A DNA stretch of 64,000 nt, taken from Amycolatopsis lexingtonensis. GTDB taxonomy: Bacteria; Actinomycetota; Actinomycetes; Mycobacteriales; Pseudonocardiaceae. Where the stretch lies: contig NZ_JADBEG010000001.1 in assembly GCF_014873755.1 (NCBI RefSeq), positions 9,026,501 through 9,090,500 on the forward strand. Direction: 5' to 3'. Positions 39,419-51,066 of this stretch are shown here, in pieces. The translations under genes were made by a program, and so were the position numbers. Numbering within the stretch: the stretch's first letter is position 1; the number at the start of each line of letters is the position of its first letter. Under the pieces are notes generated by a model, which saw only the letters and a list, made by a program, of their open reading frames with translations, did no database searches and had not been told where the DNA came from.

Positions 39419-39727
39419 GTGCCTCGACGCAACCGTCCCGGCCGCCGCTCGGACGGTGGGCCGTCGCCTGAGCGGGAGCTCGGTGCCGCTACCGGGTGGG
39501 CTCGGTCGGAGGTCGGGGCCGATGGGGACTGGCTCGTGCGGAGCGTGCCCGGGGCGCAGGCCACCAAGTTCTACCGCTGTCCCGGTTGCGACCACGAGAT
39601 CCGGCCCGGGACGCCGCACGTCGTGGTCTGGCCCGCCGACGAGACCGGGTCCGTCGCCGACCGGCGGCACTGGCACCGGGCCTGCTGGGACGCGCGGGCC
39701 CGGCGGCGGCCGACCCGGCGCCGGTGA
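39419..39727 (+). CDS. Small basic protein with a Cys/His metal-binding site
   Basis: 102 residues from GTG. A conserved core FYRCPGCDHEIRPGTPHVVV and RHWHRACWDARA offers two cysteines, histidines and a third cysteine for zinc. Both ends are arginine-rich, suggesting nucleic-acid contact. Streptomyces homologues are sometimes labelled ATP/GTP-binding protein without support. Function unknown. Confidence 0.75.
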   Translation: MPRRNRPGRRSDGGPSPERELGAATGWARSEVGADGDWLVRSVPGAQATKFYRCPGCDHEIRPGTPHVVVWPADETGSVADRRHWHRACWDARARRRPTRRR

Positions 39728-39763
39728 TCCTTCGCTCTGGAGTTGTCAAACAACGAACCCGGC

Positions 39764-40261
39764 TCAGAGCCGGTAGTGCCGCGACATCGCGCCGTCGTAC
39801 ATCTCCTCCGTGTACTCCGTGAAGCCGAGGCGCTCGGCCACCCGCAGCGACGGCTTGTTCGCGATGCTCACGCTCGCCAGCACCGGCACGGACGGCAGCT
39901 CGCGGGCGCGCCACTCGAGGACCGCCTGCCCGGCCTCGACCGCGTACCCCTTCCCCCACGCCGACGGCCGGAAGCGGTAGCCGAGGTTCAGCACCTTCTC
40001 GCCGTGGAACTCCCGCAGCCGGACGCCGCACATGCCGAGCACCTCGGTGCCGCCGCGTTCGAGGACCGCGGGGTAGCCGAAGCCGTGGTCGGCCCAGTGC
40101 GCCAGCCAGTCCGAGAACATCGCCGACGCGCGCGGGACGTCGGGCGGGGCAGGGTTGAAACGGTTGGTGCGCGGGTCGGTGTGGATGTCGACCATCGCCT
40201 GCCGATCCGCCTCGTGGAGCGGACGCAGCAGCAGCCGGTCGGTTTCGATGTCGGTGAACAC
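39764..40261 (-). CDS. GNAT family N-acetyltransferase
   Basis: 165 residues from GTG 40261. RimJ/RimL-like: TDRLLLRPLHEADRQAMVDI at the start, NLGYRFRPSAWGKGYAVEAG with the acetyl-CoA loop, and NKPSLRVAERLGFTEY. An ATG at 40303 would add 14 residues but would overlap the divergent hydrolase start; the family normally begins near the shorter start. Possible target is a small amine or a protein N-terminus. Confidence 0.82.
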   Translation of the reverse strand: MFTDIETDRLLLRPLHEADRQAMVDIHTDPRTNRFNPAPPDVPRASAMFSDWLAHWADHGFGYPAVLERGGTEVLGMCGVRLREFHGEKVLNLGYRFRPSAWGKGYAVEAGQAVLEWRARELPSVPVLASVSIANKPSLRVAERLGFTEYTEEMYDGAMSRHYRL

Positions 40262-40301
40262 ATCGGCGAAGCTAGCGCTGGGGTCCGACAAAATGGCCCG
40301 C

Positions 40302-41063
40302 ATGACCGAACTGCCGCTGGTCCTCCTCCACGCCTTTCCCCTGGACGCCCGCATGTGGAACGCGGTGCGCGAGCCCCTCGCTTCACACCTTCGGGTGATC
40401 ACGCCGGACCAGCGCGGGCTCGGTCGCTCGCCGCTGCCGAAGTCCGATCGCGAGCCGAGTCTCGAAGACGCCGCCCGGGACGTCGTCGCCCTGCTCGACC
40501 GGCTGGAGCTGGACCGCGTCGTGCTCGGCGGCTGCTCGATGGGCGGCTACCTCGCGATGGCCGTGCTGCGGCTGGCGCCGGAACGGGTCGGCGGCCTCGT
40601 GCTCGTCGACACCAAGGCCGCGCCCGACACGCCCGAAGCCGCGCAGAGCCGGCTCGACGTCGCCGAGCGCGTCGGCCGGGAAGGCATCGGAACCTGGCTG
40701 GCTGAGGCCAACCTGCCGAACCTGCTGGCCGAATCGACCCGGACCCGGCGGCCCGAGCTCGTCGAGACCGTGCGCGGGATCATCGAGTCGCAGCCGCCCG
40801 CCGGCATCGCGTGGACGGCGCTGGCGCTGCGTACCCGGCCCGGCTCCCTCGACCTGCTGCGGGAATCGCGGGTTCCGACGCTGGTCATCGTGGGCGAAGC
40901 GGACCCGATCACCCCGGTCGAGGCGGCGAGCGAGATGGCGGAAGCCGTCGATGGCGCCACGCTCGTCGTGCTCCCGGAAGCCGGGCACCTGACCCCGCTG
41001 GAAGACCCCGCGGGCGTCGTCGAGGCGATCCTGTCCTGGTACCCGGCTACTCACCAGGACTAG
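40302..41063 (+). CDS. Alpha/beta hydrolase
   Basis: 253 residues. Nucleophile elbow GGCSMGG (Ser79), acid in IVGEADPITP, and His in PEAGHLTPLE complete the triad; the oxyanion motif is LLHAFPLDARMW. Close in style to pimeloyl-ester and 3-oxoadipate enol-lactone hydrolases. It is divergent from the acetyltransferase gene. Confidence 0.87.
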   Translation: MTELPLVLLHAFPLDARMWNAVREPLASHLRVITPDQRGLGRSPLPKSDREPSLEDAARDVVALLDRLELDRVVLGGCSMGGYLAMAVLRLAPERVGGLVLVDTKAAPDTPEAAQSRLDVAERVGREGIGTWLAEANLPNLLAESTRTRRPELVETVRGIIESQPPAGIAWTALALRTRPGSLDLLRESRVPTLVIVGEADPITPVEAASEMAEAVDGATLVVLPEAGHLTPLEDPAGVVEAILSWYPATHQD

Positions 41064-41492
41064 TGCCGGAGCGTGACCGGCGGCGGGGCCGCGGAATGGG
41101 GCGCCGTCCAGGAGATCCGTGGCGGGTGAGACGACGCGCACACCACGGTCCGTGAGGAACCGCCGGACCACGACGTCCCGGGGCGGCCAGGCCGGCGGCT
41201 CCGGCCGTGCGAGCGACGTCGCCGCCATTACCGGACCCGGTCTCACCAGCGCGTTCGGGCGCCGGCGGAGCCCTCCGGAACGTGCTCGGGCAGGCGCGGC
41301 CGGGCGGTCACGGCCGGTGCCGCGCGGACCGCGTTCCGCGTGTGTTCGCCGCCTCCGGCCCGATCTTGCCAGCCGGTGCGCGCGACTGTCGGTAGCGAGG
41401 GCTACGATCCCCCTAAGCCGCCGGGCCGGGTGTTCCCGAGCCCCGATGGCCGGAAGATGACCACCACAAGGTTTCAAGTGTTGGAGGCAGGA
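41064..41492. other. Intergenic region upstream of ctaD without a supported gene
   Basis: 429 bases. A forward frame (41119-41460) gives only a Arg/Ser/Pro-rich peptide without family features or ribosome site, so I do not call it. The final 80 bases, less GC-rich with GGAGGCAGGAG before the ctaD start, hold its promoter and ribosome site. Confidence 0.5.
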
Positions 41493-43280
41493 GTGACGGC
41501 CGTAGCCCCCAAGCCGATCGCGACGCGCCCGTACCCCGCGCGCGAGTCGGTCAAGGGTTCGTACCTGCTGCGGTTGTTCCGCACGACGGACCACAAGCAG
41601 ATCGGGATCATGTACCTGGTCACGTCGTTCGCCTTCTTCATGGCGGGCGGCGCGATGGCGATGCTGATCCGTACCGAGCTGGCGCGGCCCGGGCAGCAGT
41701 TCCTCTCGCAGGAGCAGTACAACCAGCTGTTCACCATGCACGGCACGGTGATGCTGCTGCTGTACGCGACCCCGATCCTCTTCGGTTTCGCGAACTTCAT
41801 CCTGCCGCTGCAGATCGGCTCGCCGGACGTCGCGTTCCCGCGGTTGAACGCGTTCTCGTACTGGCTGTACCTCTTCGGCGGCCTGATCGTGCTGTCGGGC
41901 TTCCTGACCCCGGGTGGCGCCGCCGACTTCGGCTGGTTCGCCTACACCCCGCTGTCGGACGCGATCCACTCGCCGGGTGTCGGCGCGGACCTGTGGATCT
42001 CCGGCCTGGTGGTCTCCGGTCTCGGCACCATCCTCGGCGCGGTCAACATGGTCACCACCGTGGTCTGCCTCCGCGCGCCCGGCATGACGATGTACCGGAT
42101 GCCGATCTTCACCTGGAACATCCTGGTGACGTCGATCCTGATCCTGCTCGCCTTCCCGATCCTGACCGCGGCGCTGATGGGCCTGCTGGCGGACCGGCAC
42201 CTCGGGGCGCACGTGTTCGACCCCGAAAACGGCGGCGTGATCCTCTGGCAGCACCTGTTCTGGTTCTTCGGCCATCCCGAGGTCTACATCGTCGCGCTAC
42301 CGTTCTTCGGGATCGTGTCGGAGATCTTCCCGGTGTTCAGCCGCAAGCCGCTGTTCGGCTACAAGAGCCTGGTCTGGGCGACGCTGGCCATCGCGGCGCT
42401 GTCGGTCGCGGTGTGGGCGCACCACATGTACGCCACCGGCGCCGTGCTCCTGCCGTTCTTCTCCTTCATGACGTTCCTGATCGCCGTCCCGACCGGCATC
42501 AAGTTCTTCAACTGGATCGGCACGATGTGGAAGGGCCAGCTGTCCTTCGAGACGCCGATGATCTTCTCGATGGGCTTCATCGTCACGTTCCTCTTCGGCG
42601 GCCTGACCGGCATCCTGCTGGCCGCGCCGGCGATCGACTTCCACGTGTCGGACAGCTACTTCGTCGTCGCGCACTTCCACTACGTGCTCTACGGCACGAT
42701 CGTGTTCGCCACCTTCGCCGGCATCTACTTCTGGTTCCCGAAGATCACCGGCCGGATGATGGACGAGAAGCTCGGCAAGTGGCACTTCTGGACCACGTTC
42801 ATCGGCTTCCACGGCACGTTCCTCGTCCAGCACTGGCTGGGTGCCGAGGGCATGCCGCGGCGCTACGCGGACTACCTGACCAGCGACGGCTTCACGACGC
42901 TGAACACGATCTCCACGATCGGCGCGTACATCCTCGGTGCCTCGACGCTGCCGTTCATCTGGAACGTCTTCAAGAGCTACCGGTACGGCGAGATCGTCAC
43001 GGTGGACGACCCGTGGGGCTACGGCAACTCGCTCGAGTGGGCGACGTCCTGCCCGCCGCCGCGGCACAACTTCACCGAGCTGCCCCGGATCCGCTCCGAG
43101 CGGCCCGCGTTCGAGCTGCACTACCCGCACATGATCGAGCGTCTCCACAAGGAGGGCGAGATCGGGTTCTTCGGCAAGCAGAAGGTCAACAGCCACGCGG
43201 CGCCGTCGCAGCTGCTGACCGAAGCGGTGATCCCAGGGGACCACTCGAACGACAACGCGAGCGAGCAGGGCGACAAGTAA
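41493..43280 (+). CDS. ctaD: Cytochrome c oxidase subunit I
   Basis: 595 residues, aa3-type. About 12 membrane helices. Heme and copper ligands are visible: [10 protein letters not shown] (heme a), [10 protein letters not shown] (CuB histidine and the cross-linked tyrosine), AHHMYATG (CuB histidines) and [10 protein letters not shown] (heme a3/a). It transfers electrons from cytochrome bcc to oxygen and pumps protons. GTG start after GGAGGCAGGAG; other cta genes are not in the window, as is usual for actinobacterial ctaD. A strong terminator follows. Confidence 0.95.
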   Translation: MTAVAPKPIATRPYPARESVKGSYLLRLFRTTDHKQIGIMYLVTSFAFFMAGGAMAMLIRTELARPGQQFLSQEQYNQLFTMHGTVMLLLYATPILFGFANFILPLQIGSPDVAFPRLNAFSYWLYLFGGLIVLSGFLTPGGAADFGWFAYTPLSDAIHSPGVGADLWISGLVVSGLGTILGAVNMVTTVVCLRAPGMTMYRMPIFTWNILVTSILILLAFPILTAALMGLLADRHLGAHVFDPENGGVILWQHLFWFFGHPEVYIVALPFFGIVSEIFPVFSRKPLFGYKSLVWATLAIAALSVAVWAHHMYATGAVLLPFFSFMTFLIAVPTGIKFFNWIGTMWKGQLSFETPMIFSMGFIVTFLFGGLTGILLAAPAIDFHVSDSYFVVAHFHYVLYGTIVFATFAGIYFWFPKITGRMMDEKLGKWHFWTTFIGFHGTFLVQHWLGAEGMPRRYADYLTSDGFTTLNTISTIGAYILGASTLPFIWNVFKSYRYGEIVTVDDPWGYGNSLEWATSCPPPRHNFTELPRIRSERPAFELHYPHMIERLHKEGEIGFFGKQKVNSHAAPSQLLTEAVIPGDHSNDNASEQGDK

Positions 43281-43294
43281 GTACCTGATCGAGT

Positions 43295-43333
43295 GAGCGC
43301 GTGCCCGGCTTTTGTGAAGCCGGGCACGCGCTC
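43295..43333 (+). terminator. Strong terminator after ctaD
   Basis: A perfect 17-bp stem beginning GAGCGCGTGCCC with loop TTGTG, 14 bases after the stop. Confidence 0.9.
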
Positions 43334-43393
43334 TACTTATGTCCGACCCCGGACCGGCAGACTGACCGTGCAGCGTTGCCGAACGAGGGATGA

Positions 43394-45402
<2,009 letters not shown>

Positions 45403-45418
45403 GCCGGTTGGAGCGGGC

Positions 45419-45823
45419 ATGGGACTCGAAGTTCAGCGCGACGGGCAGCACGCGTTCGTGGGGCGCAACGACCGGGGCGCGGAGGTCCGGCTGGGCCGGG
45501 CCGGCACCGAAGGGGCGTTCTCGCCCGCCGAGCTGCTGCAGATCGCGGCCGCGGGCTGCAGCGCGGTGACCGCCGAACAGCTGATCACCCGGCGGGTCGG
45601 CGAGGACGCGAAGTTCCGCGTCACCGTGACGGCGGACCGGCGCGAAGGGGCTTCGGAACTGGACGCCGTGCACGTCGCGTTCGACGTCGACGTGTCGACA
45701 TTGGCGGCGGAGCAGCGGGAGGCGCTGGCGGGTGCGGTGGACCGCGCGATCGAGCGGCTGTGCACGGTGAGCCGGACCCTCAAGAAGGGCATCCCGGTGA
45801 CGGAAAGCTTCCCGCGGGCTTAG
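45419..45823 (+). CDS. OsmC/Ohr-family peroxidase-like protein
   Basis: 134 residues. The two reactive cysteines are Cys47 (AAAGCSAV) and Cys115 (RLCTVSRTL), in the positions used by Ohr/OsmC to reduce organic hydroperoxides. Fold and length match Ohr (about 140 residues). It overlaps the convergent gene by 4 bp. Confidence 0.87.
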   Translation: MGLEVQRDGQHAFVGRNDRGAEVRLGRAGTEGAFSPAELLQIAAAGCSAVTAEQLITRRVGEDAKFRVTVTADRREGASELDAVHVAFDVDVSTLAAEQREALAGAVDRAIERLCTVSRTLKKGIPVTESFPRA

Positions 45824-46161
45824 TTCTGGCTGGATTCCCAAACGACGTACGCCTGGTCGGCGTCGGTCGTCATGGCTTCGATGAACTTCTCGTTGTCGAA
45901 GCCGGGCAGGGCCTGCAGGCGCTCGATCAACGCGTCGGCGGCCGGGTCGCCGCTCGGGACCGCGGTGCCCTTGCCGTCGGTGCCGACCAGCATGAAGAAC
46001 ACGTCTTCGTTCCACGGGCCGTCGGGGATCACCCGGACCATCACCGACGACAGGCCAGCCCACGTGACAGCTTCTTCGCTGCCGTCCGCGAGGCGCCGCC
46101 GCACGCCGGTGTCGTCGACACTGACGGTCCGGGACTGTGCGCTGGACGAATCCTGGGTCAA
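45820..46161 (-). CDS. Hypothetical protein
   Basis: 113 residues, probably from a TTG start at 46161; no ATG or GTG gives the N-terminal VSVDDTGVRRRL segment. A beta-strand-rich core (AVTWAGLSSVMVRVIPDGPW, DVFFMLVGTDGKGTAVPSG) recurs in actinobacterial proteins of unknown function. Lies between the OsmC gene and dinG. Confidence 0.7.
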   Translation of the reverse strand: MTQDSSSAQSRTVSVDDTGVRRRLADGSEEAVTWAGLSSVMVRVIPDGPWNEDVFFMLVGTDGKGTAVPSGDPAADALIERLQALPGFDNEKFIEAMTTDADQAYVVWESSQN

Positions 46162-46220
46162 CCGGTGCTCCCTTTATTGCTTCGGTTGCTTCACCGTACC
46201 GGTCGGTGCTGTGGACCGCG

Positions 46221-48284
46221 TCACGCGGGCGCGGCTGCGTCCAGCCGGCGCAATGCTTCGCGCACCACCTTCGGGTCCATCGTCGGCCAGAACGGCGGCA
46301 GTGAAGCACGGAGGAATCCGCCGTAGCGGGCGTTCGCCAGCCGCGAATCCAGCACCGCGACCACGCCGCGGTCGGTGACCGACCGGTGCAGCCGGCCGGT
46401 GCCCTGCGCCAGCAGCAGCGCCGCGTGCGTGGCCGCCACGGTGAGGAACCCGTTGCCGCCGCGGGCTTCCACCGCGCGCTGGCGGGCCGAGGACACCGGG
46501 TCGTCCGGGCGCGGGAACGGGATCCGGTCGACGACCACGAGCTGCAGCGACGGCCCCGGCACGTCCACGCCCTGCCACAGGCTGAGCGTGCCGAACAGGC
46601 ACGTGCGGACGTCCTCGGAGAACTTCTGGACCAGCAGCGACGTCGCGTCCTCGCCCTGGCAGAGGATCGGGAAGTCGAGCCGCTCGCGCATCTCCTCGGT
46701 GGCCTGCTTGGCCGCCCGCATCGAGGAGAACAGCCCCAGCGTGCGCCCGCCCGCGGACTCGATCAGCTCGGCCAGCTCGTCCATTGTGGACGAAGCGAGG
46801 CCGTCGCGGCCCGGCGGCGGCAGGTGCTTGGCCAGGTAGAGGATGCCATTGCGCTTGTGGTCGAACGGCGAGCCGACGTCCAGCCCGGTCCACTTCGGGC
46901 CGGTGTCGGCGTCCGACGGCGCTTCCTTCTCCGTCGCGGCGCCCGGCGCCTGCTCGACGCGGGCCGCGGCCGGCGGCAGACCCCATTGGCGCGCCATGGT
47001 GTCGAACGTGCCGCCGAGGGTGAGCGTCGCCGAGGTCAGGATCGTCGTGTGCTGGTTGAACACGCGCTCGCGCAGCAGGCCGGCGACGCCGAGCGGCGCC
47101 ACCTTCAGCGCCGGCGGGCGCGGGTTCGAGGAGAACTTGTCGCCGGACAGCCAGACGACGTCGCGCTGGTGCGCCTGGTCGTCGTCGAACGCCTCCAGGA
47201 GCCGGACGGCGGTGTCGTGCACCTCGTCGAGCAGCGACCGCGCCAGCTTGCGCGCCGTCGCGCCCTCGACGTCCTCCTTGCGGTCGGAGCCCAGCGCGGT
47301 GATGCACGCGTGCGCGGCGTCGCGGACCGCCGGGATCGCGCCCTGGAGCGGCCTCGGCAGCTCGTCCAGCCGGCCCGCGGGCAGGTCGTCCACGATCAGC
47401 GCCAGCCCGTCACCCGCCTCCAGCAGGCGGTCGGCGACGTCGGCGTCGATCAGCTTGCCGCAGCGGCGCGCGGCCGACGCGCACATCGCGCTGGTCAGCT
47501 CGCCGGTGGCGACCGAAGTGACCCGGTCGACCAGGTCGTGGGCCTCGTCGATGATCACCACGTCGTGATCCGGCAGCACCTGGTAGCCCTGCAGCGCGTC
47601 GATCGCCAGCAGCGCGTGGTTGGTCACGATGACGTCGGCGCGGCCGGCCTCGGCGCGGGCCTTCTCGGCGAAGCAGTCCGTGCCGATCGGGCAGCGCGAA
47701 GCGCCGAGACATTCCTTCGCCGTCACCGAAACCTGGCGCCACGCCTGGTCGGTGACGCCGGGGACGAGCTCGTCGCGGTCGCCGGTTTCGGTGTCCGACG
47801 CCCACTCCCGCAGCCGCGTGACCTCCTTGCCCAGCCGCGACACCGCGAACGGGTCGAAGAGCTGGGCGTCCTCCGGCTCGTCCGGCGCGCCGGAATCCAG
47901 CCGGTGCAGGCACATGTAGTTGCGGCGGCCCTTGAGGATCGCGAAGGTCGGTTCGCGGCCCAGCGGCTTCTTCAGCGCCTTCGCCAGGCGCGGGAGGTCG
48001 CGGTCGACCAGCTGGCGCTGCAGCGCGATGGTCGCCGTCGAGACGACGACCGTGGCTTCCTTCTGGACGGCGTGGCGGATCGCGGGGACGAGGTAGGCCA
48101 GCGACTTGCCGGTGCCGGTGCCCGCCTGCACGGCCAGGTGCTCGCCGGTGCGGATGGCGCGGCCGACGGCGTCCGCCATTTCGACCTGCCCTGGGCGTTC
48201 GGCACCGCCCACGGACTCCACCGCGTGGGTGAGGAGTTCGAGGACGCCGGGGAAATCAGTTCGGGCGGGCACAGCGACACACAT
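46221..48284 (-). CDS. dinG: DinG-family ATP-dependent DNA helicase
   Basis: 687 residues, XPD-like superfamily 2. Walker A QAGTGTGKS (about 53-61), DEAH box VVIIDEAHDL, and C-terminal helicase motifs including SLWQGVDVPGPSL and GTGRLHRS. Candidate iron-sulfur cysteines are in NYMCLHRL and the KECLGASRCPIGTDCF segment. DinG unwinds R-loops and G-quadruplex DNA in other bacteria. Synteny with pncB and clpS matches M. tuberculosis Rv1329c. Confidence 0.9.
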   Translation of the reverse strand: MCVAVPARTDFPGVLELLTHAVESVGGAERPGQVEMADAVGRAIRTGEHLAVQAGTGTGKSLAYLVPAIRHAVQKEATVVVSTATIALQRQLVDRDLPRLAKALKKPLGREPTFAILKGRRNYMCLHRLDSGAPDEPEDAQLFDPFAVSRLGKEVTRLREWASDTETGDRDELVPGVTDQAWRQVSVTAKECLGASRCPIGTDCFAEKARAEAGRADVIVTNHALLAIDALQGYQVLPDHDVVIIDEAHDLVDRVTSVATGELTSAMCASAARRCGKLIDADVADRLLEAGDGLALIVDDLPAGRLDELPRPLQGAIPAVRDAAHACITALGSDRKEDVEGATARKLARSLLDEVHDTAVRLLEAFDDDQAHQRDVVWLSGDKFSSNPRPPALKVAPLGVAGLLRERVFNQHTTILTSATLTLGGTFDTMARQWGLPPAAARVEQAPGAATEKEAPSDADTGPKWTGLDVGSPFDHKRNGILYLAKHLPPPGRDGLASSTMDELAELIESAGGRTLGLFSSMRAAKQATEEMRERLDFPILCQGEDATSLLVQKFSEDVRTCLFGTLSLWQGVDVPGPSLQLVVVDRIPFPRPDDPVSSARQRAVEARGGNGFLTVAATHAALLLAQGTGRLHRSVTDRGVVAVLDSRLANARYGGFLRASLPPFWPTMDPKVVREALRRLDAAAPA

Positions 48285-48353
48285 TAGCCGCCGGGACCGA
48301 CAGGATCGGTGATCCGGCGCGAACGGGCCGCTCGCGCCGGATCACCGAGGGTG

Positions 48354-48941
48354 TCAGTCCTGCTCGCGGCCTGAGACGAGCTTCCAGGTCAGCGGCAGCA
48401 GACCCGCCGCGACGACGATCTTGATCGCGTCCCCGACCAGGAACGGCGTGACGCCCTTGGCGAACGCCGTCGACAGGTCGAACCCGGTCGACGCCATCAG
48501 CCACGGCACGCCGAACGCGTAGATCACGATGTTGCCGAGCACCATGGTGCCCGCGGTGCGCACCGGCGTCCGGTCGCCGCCGCGGCCGGCGAGCGCGCCG
48601 ACCAGCGCGCCGGCGAAGACGAACCCGACGATGTAGCCCGCGCTCGCGCCGGACAGGCCCGCGGTGCCGTGCTGGAACCACGGCACGCCGACGGCGCCGA
48701 CCAGCAGGTACACCAGCATCGACGCGGCGCCGCGCGACATGCCCAGCGACGCGCCGACGAGCAGCGCGGCGAACGTCTGGCCGGTCATCGGCACCGGGCT
48801 GCCCGGGACCGGGATGGTCAGCTGCGCGGCGGCGCCGGTGAGCACGGCACCGCCGGCGACCAGCGCGATGTCCCGGACGAGCGAGCCGGGGACGAGGTCG
48901 GCCAGCACGGGCCGCTTGCCGGCGAAGGACAGCGAAGACAC
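48354..48941 (-). CDS. bioY: Biotin transporter BioY (ECF S component)
   Basis: 195 residues with six hydrophobic segments. Family signatures PVPGSPVPMTGQTFAALLVG and GYIVGFVFAGALVG are clear. BioY binds biotin in the membrane and works with an ECF energizing module encoded elsewhere. GTG 48941 follows GGGAGG; ATG 49025 would add an unlikely 28-residue leader. Confidence 0.9.
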   Translation of the reverse strand: MSSLSFAGKRPVLADLVPGSLVRDIALVAGGAVLTGAAAQLTIPVPGSPVPMTGQTFAALLVGASLGMSRGAASMLVYLLVGAVGVPWFQHGTAGLSGASAGYIVGFVFAGALVGALAGRGGDRTPVRTAGTMVLGNIVIYAFGVPWLMASTGFDLSTAFAKGVTPFLVGDAIKIVVAAGLLPLTWKLVSGREQD

Positions 48942-48973
48942 GAAACCTCCCTGGGTGTGCGGTAGATCGAGGT

Positions 48974-48985
48974 TAACGCTCGTTA
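48974..48985. promoter_or_regulatory. Candidate operator TAACG-CT-CGTTA upstream of bioY
   Basis: Perfect 5-bp arms in an A/T-richer patch 33 bp before the bioY start. A biotin regulator site (BioQ-type) is conceivable but the match is not certain. Confidence 0.35.
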
Positions 48986-49118
48986 CCGCGGCAAAACCCG
49001 CGAAGTTGCGTTCCTCACCGGCCACTCGTCCGGGTGGACCCGATCAGGGACGGCGGCCGGGCTGCCGATGACGTAGTGGGTAACTACGAACTGTCACGAC
49101 GACCGTGGAGGCCAGTGC

Positions 49119-49766
49119 ATGCGAACCGCCAGGAAGAGGACATTCCGGTTGCTGGCGGTGACAACGCTGAGCGTGCCGCTCCTGGCCGCCGCGGCACCCG
49201 GGACGTCCACCGGATGGGCGTCTTCGGGCTCGCTGGACGTAATGCTCGACAACGAGCACGTCGTCACCGGTGAGCTGGCGAAATGCACCGCGGACGGGCC
49301 CTACAGCGCGCAGACGTCGGGCGGCGCGACGGGCGACGTCGCGGCGTTCGGGATGGGCGAGTCCGGCTGCGGGCGCTCCGGGGGCGTCTCCGTCGCGCAG
49401 GCGTCCGGGCACCGGTTCGCGGCGACCGTGCTCAAGCGCTACGGCGGTCCGGTGATCACCGTGCGCACCTTCTCGGCGAAGTGCGCGACGAGCGAGAACG
49501 GCAGCGGCGGCGAGGTGTCGATCGGCGCCGTCGAAGGGATCACCGTGCCCGCGGAGATCCCGCCGAACCACCGGGTCGTCATCCCCGGCGGGGCCGCGGG
49601 GACCGCGCTGGCGACGGTGGTCCTCAACGAGACCGTGACGCCGCAGCCGCCGGACGGCAGCCTGGTGACGCACGCGGTGCACATCCGGCTGTTCCCGCAG
49701 GGCGGCCCGGCCAGCGGCGACATCTACCTGGGCACGGCCGCCTGCGACCCCTTCGGCAAGAAGTAG
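49119..49766 (+). CDS. Secreted protein of unknown function
   Basis: 215 residues. A signal peptide is evident (basic RTARKR then a hydrophobic core, cleavage near AAAAPGTSTG). The mature protein is a beta-rich domain with four cysteines (LAKCTADG, GCGRS, SAKCATS, AACDPFG), consistent with two disulfides. Similar small secreted actinobacterial proteins have no known role. Confidence 0.75.
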   Translation: MRTARKRTFRLLAVTTLSVPLLAAAAPGTSTGWASSGSLDVMLDNEHVVTGELAKCTADGPYSAQTSGGATGDVAAFGMGESGCGRSGGVSVAQASGHRFAATVLKRYGGPVITVRTFSAKCATSENGSGGEVSIGAVEGITVPAEIPPNHRVVIPGGAAGTALATVVLNETVTPQPPDGSLVTHAVHIRLFPQGGPASGDIYLGTAACDPFGKK

Positions 49767-49767
49767 C

Positions 49768-49827
49768 GCGGCACTTTCACGTGAAAGTGCCGCTTTGCGG
49801 CGCAAAGCGTAGCTTTCACGTGAAAGC
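49768..49827. terminator. Composite palindromic bidirectional terminator with two TTTCACGTGAAA cores
   Basis: Three palindromes in 60 bp: GCGGCACTTTCAC plus its reverse complement (49768-49793), CGCTTTGCG-G-CGCAAAGCG (49791-49809) and GCTTTCACGTGAAAGC (49812-49827). They sit between convergent genes, so termination both ways is likely. Confidence 0.75.
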
Positions 49828-49833
49828 GGCGCC

Positions 49834-50478
49834 TCAGACGGTCGTGAAGCGGCTCGCGGCCGCGACGAACTCGCCCGCGCGGGTGGCCAGGTCCGGGAGG
49901 CTGCCGCCGGACGACAGCGCGTCGCCCAGCAGGGGTGTCGCCGCCGCGACGGCGATCGCGCCCGAGCGCAGGTAGCCCTCGACGTCGGCCAGGTGGACGC
50001 CGCCGGTCGGGACCAGCGGGACGTCCGGCAGCGGGGCGCGGACCGCGCGCAGGTACGCGACGCCGCCGGCGGCCGCGATCGGGAACACCTTCACCGCGGC
50101 CGCGCCGAGGCGCCACGCCTGGTCGATCTCGGTCGGCGTGAGCGCGCCGCAGACCACCGGCGTGTCCAGCTCCGCGGCGCGCTCCAGCACCGCGGGGTTG
50201 ACCGTCGGGGTGATCAGGTACGCCGCGCCCGCGTCGACCGCGGTGTCCACATCGGACGGTTCGCGGACGCTGCCCGCGCCGATCAGCGCGTCTTCGCCGA
50301 GGGCCAGGCGCAGCGCGGTGATCGCCGCGGGCGCGCCCGGTGTCGTCAGCGTCGCTTCGAGCAGGCGGACGCCCGCCGCGTGCAGCACCATCGCCGCGTC
50401 GGCGAACCGAGACGCGTCCGAGGCCCGCAGGATCGCGACGAGCCGGTGTTCGGCCAGTACCGCCCGGAGGTCCCTCAC
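49834..50478 (-). CDS. eda: KDPG/KHG aldolase
   Basis: 214 residues. Active-site Glu in LLEATLTTPGA, Schiff-base lysine in AAVKVFPI, and VPTGGVHLADVEGYL match the class I 2-keto-3-deoxy-6-phosphogluconate aldolase family. GTG start overlaps the nicotinamidase stop. Its neighbours are NAD-salvage genes, so its pathway role (Entner-Doudoroff or sugar-acid breakdown) is not told by context. Confidence 0.9.
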   Translation of the reverse strand: MRDLRAVLAEHRLVAILRASDASRFADAAMVLHAAGVRLLEATLTTPGAPAAITALRLALGEDALIGAGSVREPSDVDTAVDAGAAYLITPTVNPAVLERAAELDTPVVCGALTPTEIDQAWRLGAAAVKVFPIAAAGGVAYLRAVRAPLPDVPLVPTGGVHLADVEGYLRSGAIAVAAATPLLGDALSSGGSLPDLATRAGEFVAAASRFTTV

Positions 50479-51053
50479 GAGGCCGGCGGCACGGCGGCGG
50501 TGCCGGTGTAGGCGATGCCCGCCTCGTCGAAGTCCTTCAGCGTCGCGTCGACCGTCGGCTGCGAGCCACCGACCGTCAGGTCCAGCAGCACCCGCACCCC
50601 GAAGCCCGCCTTCGCCGCGTCGAGCGCCGTCGCGCGGACGCAGAAGTCCGTCGCGATGCCGACGACGTCGACGTCGGTGACGTCGTGTTCGCGCAGCCAC
50701 GCTTCCAGGGACTTCCCGTCGCGGGCCGCGCCCTCGAAGCCGGAGTACGCGGCGCTGTACTCGCCCTTCGAAAAGACCTCGGTGATCGGGACGACGTCGA
50801 GCGCGGGGTGGAACGACGCACCCGGCGTGCCGGCGACGCAGTGCACCGGCCAGCTGTCCTTGAAGTCCGGCGTCTCGCTGAAGTGGTCGCCCGGGTCGAT
50901 GTGGTTGTCCCTGGTGGCCACCACGTGGCTGTAGCCCCCTTCGGCGGCCTGCTTCGAGATGCCGGCCGCGGCGGCGGCCCCGCCCGGCAGGCCGAGCGAA
51001 CCCCCTTCGCAGAAGTCGTTCTGCACGTCCACCACGATCAGCGCGGTACCCAT
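50475..51053 (-). CDS. pncA: Nicotinamidase
   Basis: 192 residues. Catalytic triad Asp9 (VVDVQNDF), Lys96 (FSKGEYSAA) and Cys138 (IATDFCVRA); metal ligands Asp49, His51 and His57 in TRDNHIDPGDHF. Deamidates nicotinamide to nicotinate for NAD salvage and is the enzyme that activates pyrazinamide in mycobacteria. Adjacent pncB uses its product. Confidence 0.93.
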   Translation of the reverse strand: MGTALIVVDVQNDFCEGGSLGLPGGAAAAAGISKQAAEGGYSHVVATRDNHIDPGDHFSETPDFKDSWPVHCVAGTPGASFHPALDVVPITEVFSKGEYSAAYSGFEGAARDGKSLEAWLREHDVTDVDVVGIATDFCVRATALDAAKAGFGVRVLLDLTVGGSQPTVDATLKDFDEAGIAYTGTAAVPPAS

Positions 51054-51066
51054 GGTCGAACTCCGA

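Noticed and set aside
41119..41460. Forward frame upstream of ctaD
   Set aside because: No ribosome site, no recognised motif, low-complexity Arg/Ser/Pro composition; treated as promoter region.
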